64,000 nucleotides of DNA. Source: Basidiobolus meristosporus CBS 931.73. Lineage: Eukaryota > Basidiobolomycota > Basidiobolomycetes > Basidiobolales > Basidiobolaceae. The translations under genes and the position numbers were made by a program. The stretch spans positions 62,001 through 126,000 of the forward strand of contig MCFE01000092.1 of the NCBI GenBank assembly GCA_002104905.1. The letters are read 5' to 3'. This document shows positions 1 through 11,157 of the stretch, one piece after another. The notes beneath the pieces were generated by a model. The model saw only the letters and a program-made list of their open reading frames with translations. It was not told where the DNA came from and made no database searches. Position 1 is the first letter of the stretch. Every line of letters starts with the position of its first letter.

Positions 1-1335
1 GTTCACAGTCTAGATCTACACCAAATGGACATCAAGACAGTCTTTCTAAATGGGGATTTGCAAGAAACTATATATATGGAGCAACCAGAAGGTTTTACCG
101 ATCCAAAAAGCCCCCATAAGGTGTGCAAACTTAGAAAATTGTTGTATGGGCTTAAGCAGGCACCCAGAGCATGGTATAACAAGATTGACACATATCTAGA
201 GGAAATTGGGTTCTCTCGTAGCACTGCAGATCACAGTATATATGTGAAACAGCTCAAAAAGGGTGTGATCATCCTAGTTCTTTATGTGGACGACCTAATT
301 ATAGCTACAAGTGATCAAGAGGCACTTAAACAGACGAAATCAGATCTCTTCAGCAAGTTTGAGATGAAGGATCTTGGAAAATTGAGCTATTTTCTTGGAA
401 TTGAGGTCAAATTTGACATACCTACGCAGAAAATTGTGCTGAATCAGTCTAAGTACATCAGGGACATTCTTAGACGCTTCAAAATGGAAAATTGCAAGCC
501 TGCAGCAACCCCTATGGACAATAACCTGAAATTAAGCAAATCTCAGCCAGTTATAGATGAAAACGGCTCAAATATGGACCAAAACTTTCCCTATCAATCA
601 ATGGTTGGTAGCCTAATGTACTTGATGGTGTCTACACGTCCAGATATTGCAGTAGCCGTTGGAATAGTCAGTCAATTTATGCAGAATTATGGATCAGACC
701 AAATTGCAGCAGTTAAGCGGATTTTCAGATATCTACAAGGTACCATAAATATGGTACTGGAATACTCTGGAGCAGCTAATAGGCAAAACTTTGATGGTTA
801 TAGTGATTCAGAATGGGGTAAGGATTTGATTGACAGACGCTCTACCACAGGCTATGTATTTCTTTATGCTGGTGCAGCTATTACTTGGAATTGCAAGAAA
901 CAACCAACTGTGGCACTATCTACAACTGAAGCCAAATATATGGCTGCATGTCAAGCAACTAAGGAGGCTATATGGCTACAAAAATTATTCAAAGACTTAG
1001 GTTTTAATTTAGGTGAACCAACATGTATTTACAAGGATAATCAAAGTTGTATTTCATTAGCTAGAAATCCTACTAATCATGCCAGAACTAAGCACATTGA
1101 TATACAGCATCACTTTGTGAGGGAAGCTGTAGAAAATAACTTAGTAGAGCTGGTTTACTGCCCAACTGACAAAATGGTGGCAGACATATTGACAAAACCA
1201 CTAGCTAGGCCACAGTTTGAGATCCTTAGAGAGAAATTGGGCTTAAGAAATTATTTAGTTGAGGGGGAGTGTTCAAATATTGGACTATTTGGTATCATTC
1301 AGCAGCTAAAAATTTACTTAACAATTCTAGGCTAG
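1..1335 (+). CDS. Ty1/copia (family F1) pol, reverse transcriptase-RNase H end, 5' cut by window edge
   Basis: The frame is already open at base 1; the Met at 25 is internal, not a start. It encodes the last part of a copia polyprotein. The reverse-transcriptase active-site motif YVDD is at about 283-294, followed by the connection region and a copia-type RNase H with the motifs GYSDSEW, STTEAKY and KDNQSC. The protein is nearly identical to the F1 copy at 21877-23316. It has no stop until TAG just after codon position 1335, so this end is better preserved than the copy that follows it. The frame runs about 22 codons into the 3' LTR that starts at 1270. The role (cDNA synthesis in virus-like particles) is inferred from the family. 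Confidence 0.9.
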   Translation, partial: VHSLDLHQMDIKTVFLNGDLQETIYMEQPEGFTDPKSPHKVCKLRKLLYGLKQAPRAWYNKIDTYLEEIGFSRSTADHSIYVKQLKKGVIILVLYVDDLIIATSDQEALKQTKSDLFSKFEMKDLGKLSYFLGIEVKFDIPTQKIVLNQSKYIRDILRRFKMENCKPAATPMDNNLKLSKSQPVIDENGSNMDQNFPYQSMVGSLMYLMVSTRPDIAVAVGIVSQFMQNYGSDQIAAVKRIFRYLQGTINMVLEYSGAANRQNFDGYSDSEWGKDLIDRRSTTGYVFLYAGAAITWNCKKQPTVALSTTEAKYMAACQATKEAIWLQKLFKDLGFNLGEPTCIYKDNQSCISLARNPTNHARTKHIDIQHHFVREAVENNLVELVYCPTDKMVADILTKPLARPQFEILREKLGLRNYLVEGECSNIGLFGIIQQLKIYLTILG

Positions 1336-1638
1336 TCTTAGTCACTGTAGGACTCATTTACTGCCTTAACTTCGCCACTTTCTCTAGATATATGATCTTA
1401 TGATTATTCCCCTAGAGTCAGGATCAAATTAGCTCTATTACCAAACATTATGTACTAACCCTGAAACTGTTACAGAATGCTCCTGAATATTGAGAAGCCC
1501 TCCCTACTTAGTGTTGCAGCTGTATTACTTCTACAAAGGTATAAATACTGAGCTTCTTTATGAATAAACAACAGTTCAACTATTATCACTTTTTCTTGAT
1601 AAGTTCCTTATATCCAAATCACTTCTTAAATTGCAACA
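1270..1638 (+). repeat. F1 copia LTR (369 bp), shared between two F1 elements
   Basis: It begins TGTTCAAATATT and ends TTGCAACA, and has the same 369-bp length as both LTRs of the complete F1 copy at 21574-26259. A polypurine tract, GAGGGGGAG, lies immediately upstream at about 1261-1269. Inside the LTR, GGTATAAATACTGAG near 1539 is a likely TATA/promoter segment and AATAAA near 1563 a likely poly(A) signal. On its right side there is no primer-binding site; the sequence jumps straight into mid-gag of the next copy. Confidence 0.9.
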
Positions 1639-4638
1639 GAACTCAGATGTAATGCTCAAGCAGAGAAAATTGAAGACAATGCTTTATTCAGCTCAGAGTG
1701 GCACACAGAAAAGAAAGGGAAGCAACAAAACCAAAAAAAACCTGGTTGCTGTAACTACTGTAAGAAACCAAGACACTGGGCATCAGAATGCCAGAAGAAA
1801 CAAGCAGACAAAAGCCAGAAATTGGAGCTGGCAAACCATTTAACTACTGAAGAACAGTTATTTGTAACTGTACAAGAGAGTGCAAGTAACCAAAATATTG
1901 AATGGTCTATTGACTCTGGAGCATTGCAGCATACTTATGGTATAAAGGAGTGGTTCTGCAACTTAAAGACTATTCCCATAAGAATGGCTTATCTGGGAGG
2001 AAACTCTGCACTGGAAGCTACCACCAGTGGCTCTATACTCTTAAGCATGAGTGATATCTCAGGGGCTACAGCAGCAGAACTGACCGTCATACTCTACATC
2101 CCTGGAATAGCTAAGAACTTACTCTTAGTCAATAAAGCAATTGCTCAGGGACTGATATTTGTTTTTACTAAGCTGAACTGCTCAATATTGAGTGAAAATG
2201 AGCAAAAATTAGCTTTGGGAATCAGAGATCACAATATATACAAGTTACAATGCAAGATCAATGTACCTGAGTATGCCAACATTGCTGAAACTGATGAAAC
2301 TAACTGGGAGATGTGAGATAGGAGGCTAGGACACATTGGGGAACAGAAAATGAGCCAATTGATGAAAAATGAGCTTGTTTCAGGCCTAAATTACTCAATA
2401 TTAATCACATTTAGTGTCTGTAAGGTATGTCCATATGGCAAACAAGCTAGGCAATGTTTCAGGAGCTCAGGAGGCATTAGCATCACCAAAATATTGGCTA
2501 TTGTAAATTCAGATATGAGAACACTGTCCTTTGGAGCCAAGAGATACTTTATGACTTTTGTTGATGACAAGACCAGATATACATGGGTATACTTCCTCAA
2601 AACAAAGGATGAGGCTTTAGAGATGTTTAATCACTTCAAGAACATGGCAGAAACCCAAACTGGGTGTAAATTGAAGATACTGTGGAGTCACAATGGAGGG
2701 GACTAATGCTCAAAGGAGTTTGCAAAATACTGCGCATCCACTGGTATTATTCAGCAGACCAATGTTCCACATACTCCACAGCAAAACAGAATAGCAGAAT
2801 GTCCCAATAGAGCAATAGTAGAGATGGGAAGCTCCATGCTACATGATACGGAAATGGACTACAAATTTTGTGCTGAATTTGTTGCTACTACAGCATACAT
2901 CAAGAATCAACAACCATCAACAGCATTTTGGGATTCTTCACTCATTGAAGCATATAGAGGCAAAAATTAGACCTTCAGCACCTGAGGATCTTTGACAGTG
3001 AAGTCTTTCATCACATCCCTGACAAAAAACACTCATGGCTGGAGCCAAAGAGTAGAAAAGGGATCTTTCTTGGGAATTATGATGACACTAAAGGGTATAG
3101 AGTGTTTGATGGCAAAATTCAGAAGCTGATCAAGAGCAGGGATGTTTTATTTGAGGAGAGTTCATATCAGAAAGCCACAAAGCTCATTGGCTAGCTGCCT
3201 GATGATACAATCATCACTGATGAAGAAGATACGTACCAATATCTCCCAGATATGGAAGATATTTCAACCAGTGCCAGATCAGAGCAGATTATCCCTGTTG
3301 GGAGATCTACCAGAATAAGAAATACCCCTGGATCCTAGTGGCAGACATCCAACAATCATGAAGAAGCTTATCTTGCCATGTGACAAACCTCAGAACCTGG
3401 AACAGGCATTGCAAAGTCCAGATGCTACTATGTGGCAACAAGCCATGCAGGAGGGTTACTAATCACTGATCAAAGCAAAAACATGGGAACTGGTATATGT
3501 ATCAAATGGGAGAAAGCCAATAGGATGTAGATGGGTCTACAAGATCAAGATAACCTTAAATGGTACCATTGATAAGTACAAAGCTAGATTGGTGGCTCAA
3601 GGCTATTCCCAGATCCAAGGAATAGACTTTAAGGAAACAAACATCCTAGTTCTGTATGTGGATTACCTAGTAATAGCTACAAGTGACCAGGAGGCACTTT
3701 AACAGACAAAATCAGATCCCTTCAGCAAGCTTAGTATGAAAGATCTTGGAAAATTGAGCTATTTTCTTAGAATTGAAGTGAACTTTGACTTACCTACAAA
3801 GACGGTTGTGCTAAATCAGTCTAAGTGCATCAGGGACATTCTAAGATGCTTCAAAATAGAAAATTGCAAGCCTGTAGTTACCCCTATGGACAATAATCTA
3901 GAATTGAGCAAATCTAAGTCAGTTTTAGGTAAAAATAGCTCAAACATCACCAAAACTTTCCCTATCAATCAATGATGAGCAGCCTAATGTACTTGATGGT
4001 GTCTACATGTCTTGATATTGCAGTGGCAGCTGGAATAGTCAGTCAATTAATGCAGAATTATGGATCAAATCAAATTACAGCAGTTAAGCGGATTTCAGAT
4101 ATCTACAAGGTAACATGAATATAGTACTGGAATACTCTGGAGCAGGTAAAAGGCAGAAGTTTGATGGTTATAGTAATTCAGACTGGGGAAGAGATCTGAT
4201 TGACAGATGCTCTACTGCTGGGTATGTATTTCTTTATGCAGATGCAGCTATTACTTGGAATTGCAAGAAGCAACCAACTGTGACACTATCTACAACTGAA
4301 GCTGAATACATGGCTGCTTGCCAAGCAACTAAGGAGGCTATATGGCCACAGAAATTACTCAAAGACTTAGACTTTAATTCAGATGAACCAACATGTACTT
4401 ACATAAATAATCAAAGTTGTATAGCATTAGATAGAAATCCTACAAATCACGCCAGAACTGAGCAAATAGATATACAACACCACTTTGTGGGGGAAGCTGT
4501 AGAAAATAACTTAGTAGAGTTAGTTTACTGTCCAACTGACAAAATGGTGGCAGATATATTGACAAAGCCACTAGCTAGACTAGAATTTGAGAGTCTCAGA
4601 GGGGAATTAGGATTAAGAAATATTTAGTTGAGGGGGAG
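1639..4638 (+). pseudogene. Degenerate F1 copia gag-pol (second copy)
   Basis: Fragments follow polyprotein order: end of gag with the zinc-knuckle region (about 1639-1830), protease and gag-pre-integrase (1822-2316), integrase (2350-3460), reverse transcriptase (about 3480-3980) and RNase H (4115-4627). Every part matches F1. The copy lacks the 5' untranslated region and the N-terminal part of gag, and it is broken by many stops and frameshifts, for example TGA at about 2314 and TAA at about 2704. The stretch joining integrase to reverse transcriptase lost part of the RT start near 3640. The RNase H keeps the motif STTEAEY, where the better-preserved copies read TEAKY. It is not capable of coding a polyprotein. 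Confidence 0.88.
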
Positions 4639-5006
4639 TGTTGAAATATTAAGCTATTTGGTTTCATTCAGCAGCTAAAAACTTACTTAGAAATTCTAGA
4701 CTAGTATTGGTTACTGTAGGACTTATTTGCAGCCCAACTTTGCCAGTTTCTTCACATCTATGATCCTATGATTTTTCCCATATTGTGAAGATCATATCAG
4801 CACTTTTTACCAAACATTATGTACTAATCATGAAACTGTTACAGAATGCTCCTGAATGTTAAGAAACCCTCCTTAATTAGTGTTGCAGTTGTAATACTTC
4901 TACAAAGGTATAAATACTGATCCTCTTTATGAATAAACAATAGTTCAACAATTATCACTATATCCTGATAAGTTCCTTGTATCCAAATCACTTCTTACAT
5001 TGCCAT
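4639..5006 (+). repeat. F1 copia 3' LTR of the degenerate second copy
   Basis: Starts TGTTGAAATATT directly after a GAGGGGGAG polypurine tract and aligns along its length to the F1 LTR at 1270-1638. The 3' end (CATTGCCATA) has decayed from TTGCAACA, so the exact end is uncertain by a few bases. Confidence 0.85.
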
Positions 5007-5009
5007 AAT

Positions 5010-7013
5010 AATCTGGGTATATCTATCTATGGAGAACTTTATACTTGAGTTGTAATTGATTTTACCAGGATCAGACATTCTGAGCTCTTTAGATAAGCTG
5101 GATTAGTCTCTTCTAATGTTTCAAGGTTATTGCGTTTATGATAAGATCATCCACATATAATGCTAATAGAGCTGGATTTGCTCCACCTGGCTTATAGTAT
5201 ATACTATAGTCAGTATTGCTTTTTTCATACTTGAAGAATTCAAATAATAATCTATTTTGCAATTCAAGGCTCTTGAGGATTGCTTGAATCCATATGGAGA
5301 CTTGTAAGCTTGCAGACCAAACAGGCATTTTCTTGGTCAATAAAACCATTGGGCTAGTCCATATACATGTCCTCATCAAGTTCTTGATTCAAAAATGTAG
5401 TTTTTACATCCATTTGATGATTAGAAATTTGTACTTGGCTGCAATAGTCAATAGTAATCTGATTGAGTTAAACTTGGCTGCTGGTGCAAGGTCTCAGTGT
5501 GGTCAAGTCTATTAGATTGAGAGTATCCTTTGGCCACAAGCCTTGTTTTCAATCTGTCAGTTGTACTACCAGCATTGTATTTTGTCATAAACACCCATCT
5601 GCATCCAATTGATTTTTGCTTGATTGGCAATTTGACTTAGTCATAAGTTTGATTTTCCATCAGGGCCTGATATTTCTCAGTCATTGCAAATCTCCAAAAC
5701 TATGTCTAAGGGCTCTTCAGGGCCATTTTTACAGTCAAGGGCTCATCAATCTGGACTGAATAGTCCTGTGCTAAGTTTGTACACTCATTGATAATGTAAT
5801 TCAAGCTATTTCTTGGGCAGTTGGTTCTCCAGGAAGTTAATACTGTAAAGATCACTTCTGAGATATTCCTGTTTGCAGCTTCAGGATAAGCCACAGTCTT
5901 AGAGTCCTCAGGAGTGAAATTATCTGCATGGCTTTGCTCCAATTCAATCCTAATAATTGATGGACTTGAGATTAGGTTTTTAACATCATCTAATGTCATT
6001 TTTGTGTGCTAATTTTGATTTTCCAACATACATAGAATCTCTGGACTTGACCAGCATCTTTGCATTGGTACTGTATAGTTGGTATTTTTCACTCTCATTG
6101 CAGTAGCCCAATAATATGCATTTTACACTGTTTGGCTCAAATTTTGACTGATTTGCAGGCTGTTTTTTGCCATATGCTGTAAACACAAGTAATTTTGGAT
6201 ATATTGTGCTTATTGGCATCTAGACCATCCTTCAAATGGAGCAGAATCCCAAAGTATCTGGTGTAAATCCTAACTTTAAGGTAGACAGCTGTGCAACTGA
6301 TTCTCCCCAATAATCATAGGACAATATTTGATCATAAGTTACAGATCTTACTATGTAGGTTGTTGATCTGCTTGCACATTCTGCTATTCCATTTTGCTGT
6401 CAGGGGTATGGTACATTAGCCTCTTGCTTCATCTGTTGAATTTTCACAAGTGGATGAAGAGTTTTGAGGTGCATTCTCCACCTTTGTCAGAGCATATTTT
6501 CTTGATTTTCTCACCAGTTTCTCTCTCCGCCATGACTTTAAGCCCCCTGAGCTTGGACAGATGTTTTTCCTTTCTCTCCATGAAGTACACTTATTTGCAT
6601 CTTGTAAAATCCACAATAATCGTAATTAAACACTTCACCCCATCTGAGGATAAATCCACTGTAGGTCTACCCATATTTGTGAGAATTGGATCTAATTTCT
6701 GCATAGTTTTGACTAATTCAGAGCTCCCAAACTCTTGCCTGGCATGTTCCCCATATATGCAGGCTTCATAGTGATCCAAATTGACTAGTTGATCTATATT
6801 TGATATTGAAATTAGCTGATCTTTGATCATTTTGCACAAATAATCAGAATTAATTTATTCAACTCTCCTGTGCCAGAGCAATGGTGTTTCTTTGCTCAAG
6901 TTACTTGTATTAGCTTACCAGTATAAAGGAAATAAGTTAACTAATACACATTCTGATCCCTGACACCCAAAGCAATGGAGCACCATTTTGATCAGTGATC
7001 CTGCATCCAGATT
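5010..7013 (-). pseudogene. Family F2 copia fragment (protease/integrase to RT), inactive
   Basis: Read on the minus strand from 7013 down, it gives gag-pre-integrase, integrase core and linker, then reverse transcriptase with YVDDLII near 5140, all resembling the F2 copy at 35915-40585. Stops and frameshifts are frequent and no piece exceeds about 100 codons. The upstream end is cut by the terminal CCCTATGAA of transposon P copy A at 7014, so P appears to have inserted into this F2 copy. The downstream end stops within RT at about 5010, next to the F1 LTR. Confidence 0.8.
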
Positions 7014-8505
7014 CCCTATGAAATATAACTTGACCTCACAAGTGGATCCAATTTAGAGACTATCATAATACCAGCAGCTTGGATTAGTAACCCTGTTGAC
7101 AATCTTATGACAGGATCATGATGGTGATTTGCTGATTTTACAGCCAAACAAAGTTATAAAACTTGCCAGTGCTTGAATGGTGCTGTAACAATAATTGCAT
7201 GGCATTGCTGCAGTCTGAATGAGCTCTATAACTATTTTATATGGAACAAACTGGTCAGTACATCCAATTGCTTTATATGGCAAAAACTGGACAGTATCTA
7301 CCACCTCATTTTGAGTTTCTAATGGCATTACTACAGCGGTATGGCAGCCTACAGCAAGTTCTGTATAATGCTACTATTAAAAATTTATAAGACAAAAAAC
7401 ATAATAATGTCTTGGTAGCCTCATTGCAAGCCCCCAATGGCATTGTTTTGGCAGTATTTCATCCTACAGTTAGTTCTGTATAATGCTACAGTACCAATTT
7501 ACCAAATGGTATTTCTTTTTCTACCTCCCCTTATATGATTCATATATTCTACTGTAGAATCACCCTTCTTTGTTTACTTTCCCACTACTACCTTGGGTAT
7601 TCCACATATAGTTTGAATCAACAAATACTATTGCCACCTGCCTACTAACCTCTATAAATTTGTATACCTGCCACAATTGACATACTACTATCACCTCCGC
7701 TTTATGGCTTTTTAGTGTGATACTTCCCATGCTGAAATATACCTTATACTGCTGGTAACATATATTTCTTGCAAACATATGCTTGGTTGCAGCCACTTCT
7801 GCCATGAATATCTCCAGGATATCTGCAAAGAACTTTTTGGTATTTAGCCAATATATTCCTTTGCCCTGCAGGATTCTAGTCCCCCTTGTAGGTGCGCTCT
7901 GGCTCTTGTTTGTGCAAATTCAGTGTTGAATGATGTAGAAGTTGCTTGTGACCAAAAGATATCTGGCATACTTTGGTAGAGTTTTCCTAATAAATTTAAG
8001 TTGCTGGTTGCACCCAACACAAATATGCATCACTTAACAGACAATCTATGCATTGGGTCTGCTTAGCATCTTAATAGGCATTGATGTCTCCACAAACACA
8101 TCTGTTCTCAGTATTTTCCAACTTTTCCTGGCTGTCCTCAATATGCTAATGTGTCCTATCCATGACAGACCTGAAGGTAGAATTCTTAGTGGGATTAGGA
8201 TATGAGAGTACCAGCAACTTGATTTGTCTTCTTATCCCCCCACTTATCCACTCCATAGAAAACTCCCAAAAGGTGAAGCAAGGCTAATGTTTTCCACACA
8301 CTAAGGAAGATAGATTAGAAAATGGATACAGTAGTGGTAGAGATCTATATAAACAGCTTTATGTTTGTAGTGTAACCACTCAAATCCCATTACCAACTCC
8401 TTGCACAAATGCTGTAGATGTGTCAAGTTGGCACTGGTGATCCACTTCTGGATAAATATTCCTATAATATCCAAATATGACTCCCAATGCTTCAAATGTA
8501 GTAAT
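7014..8505 (-). mobile_element. Tnp2/CACTA-like transposon P, copy A (left terminus and transposase 3' part)
   Basis: The left end CCCTATGAAATATAACTTG (7014) matches the terminal inverted repeat of copy C at 31127. Inward, the sequence aligns base for base with copy C (31180-33600) and copy B (26260-27370). On the minus strand about 8300-8440 encodes a degraded C-terminal transposase segment with the pattern LHYKHKA...HYCIH. The other copies read LYYKHKA...HSLLHLA and then PMEQ, a pattern I associate with the C-terminal part of fungal Tnp2-type transposases. It is broken by stops and ends abruptly near 8505 against an F1 fragment, with no right terminus. Confidence 0.75.
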
Positions 8506-8510
8506 AATGT

Positions 8511-9916
8511 AACCTCAAATGGTTCCATTAATAAGTGTAGAGCTTGATGATAACCAAAGGCTGTTCTCAAATCCAGGGACTGGAATTTAAGGACACATTT
8601 ACTCCGGTACCAAAGTTTTACTTCTTTGGGATGTTTCTAGTACTGGAAGCTGTACACAGCCTAGATCTACTCCAATTGTACATCAAAAAAGCCTTTAAGT
8701 GGAAATCTGCAAGCAGCTATACATATGGAGCAAACAGAAATAATTTCTGATCAGAGAGGCCATCAAACGGTGTGCAGACATATAGTATGCTTGTATGGGC
8801 TTAAGTAGGTACCAAAAGCATGATATTACATGATTGACACATGTTAAGTGTTGATTGAGTTTACTTGTGGCACTGCTGTTCACAATGTATATGCAAAACA
8901 GCTTAAAAAGGATGTGATCATCCTATTTGTTTGCGATGACAACCTAATAATAGCCACAAGTGACCAGAAGGTTCTTAAACAGGCAACATCAGACCTCTTC
9001 AGCTGGTTGAAGCTGAAAGATCTTGAAACACTGAGCTATTTTCTTGGAACAGAGGTCCTAATTCACATACCTATGCAGAAAGCTGCGCTGATTCTGTCTA
9101 AGTACATTGCAGACATTCTTAGATGCTTCCTAATGGAAAACTGCAAGCCTGCAGCAAGCCCAATGGGCAAAAACCAGAAATTAAGCAAATTACAGCCAGT
9201 TTTAGGCCAAAACTGCTACATATGGACCAGAAATTTGGCCATCAATCAATGGTTATTAACTTGATGTACTTGATGGTGTTCACATGTACCAATATTGCAA
9301 TGGCAGCTGTAATAGTTGGTTAAATCATGCATAATCAAGGATAAGATCAAATTGCAGCAGTTGTGCAAATTTTCCGATTCTGCAAGGTACCACATAATGG
9401 CTCTAAAATACCACAAGGCAACTAATGGGTGTAAATTTTATGGCTGTAGTGATTCATATTGTGGTAGGAATTTAATTGACAGATGCTCCACAAACTGGGT
9501 ATGTTTTTATATATGCTGCTACAGCTATTACTTGGAATTGCATGAAACAACCAACTGTGGCCCTATCTACAATTGAAGCTGAATATCTCGCTGCTTGTCA
9601 AGCAACTTAGGAAGCGATATGCCTACAAAAATAACTCAAATACATAGACTTTAGTGTAGATGCGCCAGTTTGTACTTACAAGGACAATCACCGTTGTATT
9701 TTGGTAGCTAGGAATCATACCAATCATACCAGAACTAGGAACATAAATATTCAACAACACTTTGTGAGGGTAGCTGTCCAAAATAATTTAGCAACAGTTG
9801 GCTTACTGCCCAACTGGCAAGATAGTGGCAGATATACTGACAAAACCACTAACTAAGACACAATTTGGGGATATCCAATATGAACTAGGATTGGGAAATT
9901 ATTCAGTGAAGGGGAA
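8511..9916 (+). pseudogene. F1 copia reverse transcriptase-RNase H remnant
   Basis: Starts in the RT leader (after codons equivalent to those near 23330 on the minus strand), continues through RT (8848-9264) and RNase H (about 9316-9900), and ends with a decayed polypurine tract before an LTR. It is clearly more divergent than the other F1 copies: the RT catalytic segment reads FVCDDNLII instead of LYVDDLII, and frames change repeatedly. It is an old, dead copy. Confidence 0.8.
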
Positions 9917-10130
9917 GTTATGAAATATTAGACATTTGGTGTCATTGAGTAGCTTCAAGCTTAATAGGCAGTTATGAACTAGTCTTGGTCACTGTAGGAC
10001 TAATTTCTAGCTCTAACTTTGCCACTTTCCTCAGATCTATGATCCTTTGGCTATTCCCCTGTAGTCAAGATCAAATTTGCACTTTTGCTGAACATAATGT
10101 CAAACCTTTTGTGATGCTCATATAGTGGAA
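9917..10130 (+). repeat. Truncated F1 LTR
   Basis: The sequence from about GTTATGAAATATTAG aligns to the first 210 bases or so of the F1 LTR (including the GGTCACTGTAGGACT segment) and then homology stops. The promoter half and the 3' end are missing. The next 150 bases (10131-10280) show no recognisable feature. Confidence 0.7.
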
Positions 10131-10279
10131 CTTCATTGAATTTTAAGCTAATGTAGGTGAGATATCTTAAATTCAAAATTATTCTCAGTTCACATGTGTG
10201 TTGACAAAAAATCAATTTATAAAGTATTGTTGCCAGGTGCTAAGCTGTTTACCCCATATATAAGACTTTTGTGACTCAA

Positions 10280-10700
10280 CACAGTAAGAAAAGAGTAAAA
10301 ACACCTTATGTGTATTATAACCAGCTACTTAGTCACAAAGCCCACAGTCAACTTAGAGAGTATGAAAAGGATCACAGCCAGTTTGCTAATACACAAGTCT
10401 TATTTGGGCATTCAGTGCATGTAATGGTACCAACAACATCTTGCTAGCTACCTGATATTTCTATAAAAGCTCATAGCAATGCTTGCCACCATGTGCTAAC
10501 TGAGTTAGGTTAGGTATGATGCCACTTTGCTCATCACAGGCCTCTGATTATATCCTGCAGAGTGATTCCATCAAAGAAGAAGGTCCACCAATGGATTGAA
10601 AGCCTATCTGCCCACAGAGCAGTACATTACAAGAGCCTGGCCAAATGCTAATTTCAAATGCCGCACAGCCTGTAAGTATATAGCCTAAGTATGATATATG
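10280..10700 (+). pseudogene. Transposon P copy E: degraded N-terminal transposase fragment
   Basis: In one frame (about 10289-10440) the plus strand reads a degraded version of the P transposase N-terminus, including the segment YEKDHSQ...TQVLFGHS. This matches YKDHGQ...IQVIFDHS in copy C at about 35190-35260 on the minus strand. Cysteines of the zinc-finger-like head have changed (for example C to Y). The DNA match continues through the block around GTACCAACAACATCTTGC. No start, stop or termini are kept. Confidence 0.55.
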
Positions 10701-10764
10701 GAGCCAATTGAGCTCATTGTGTTATATATCTACCACCTGAATATTTGAGCTTCATCAGATTTTA

Positions 10765-11157
10765 GTCATATCAATCAGTTTTATGTTAAGCCTATCACTA
10801 CATCAGTATTATCCACCAAATAGATCAGTTTTTTAGTAGTATCAATCAGTCATATGTTGAGCTTAACAGTATATCAGTAGTATCTATCAAATCAGTAGCA
10901 CTAGCCAGCAATTGACTCAGCAGATTTTTTTAGGTTGAAATGGATAAAGTAAGTAGGATCTTATTGGGTGATGATAATACAATTGAATGAGTCATTAGCC
11001 ACAACCTACATTAGGAGATAATATTAGTCAGCAATTGATGTGAAAATGTATATAAGCAGTTGGTGGAACCTTGATAAAAAGCAGTTAAGGTTTTAGTGAA
11101 TACATTACTAGCTAAACTCCTTTTTCCTGTACAACTCTTAAATCAAGACTTCTTACA
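10765..11157 (+). repeat. Ty3/gypsy family G1, probable 5' LTR
   Basis: The segment containing GTAGGATCTTATTGGGTG and GAATGAGTCATTAGCCAC aligns with the 3' LTR at 14432-14765, and both go on to a TACTAGCTAAACTC block. The right end is placed at CTTCTTACA (11157) because gag-like sequence follows. The left end is uncertain; the matching 3' copy starts TGTTAGGATCC, which I cannot find intact here. A short internal duplication around ATCAGTTTT (10776 and 10830) blurs the left part. Confidence 0.6.
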
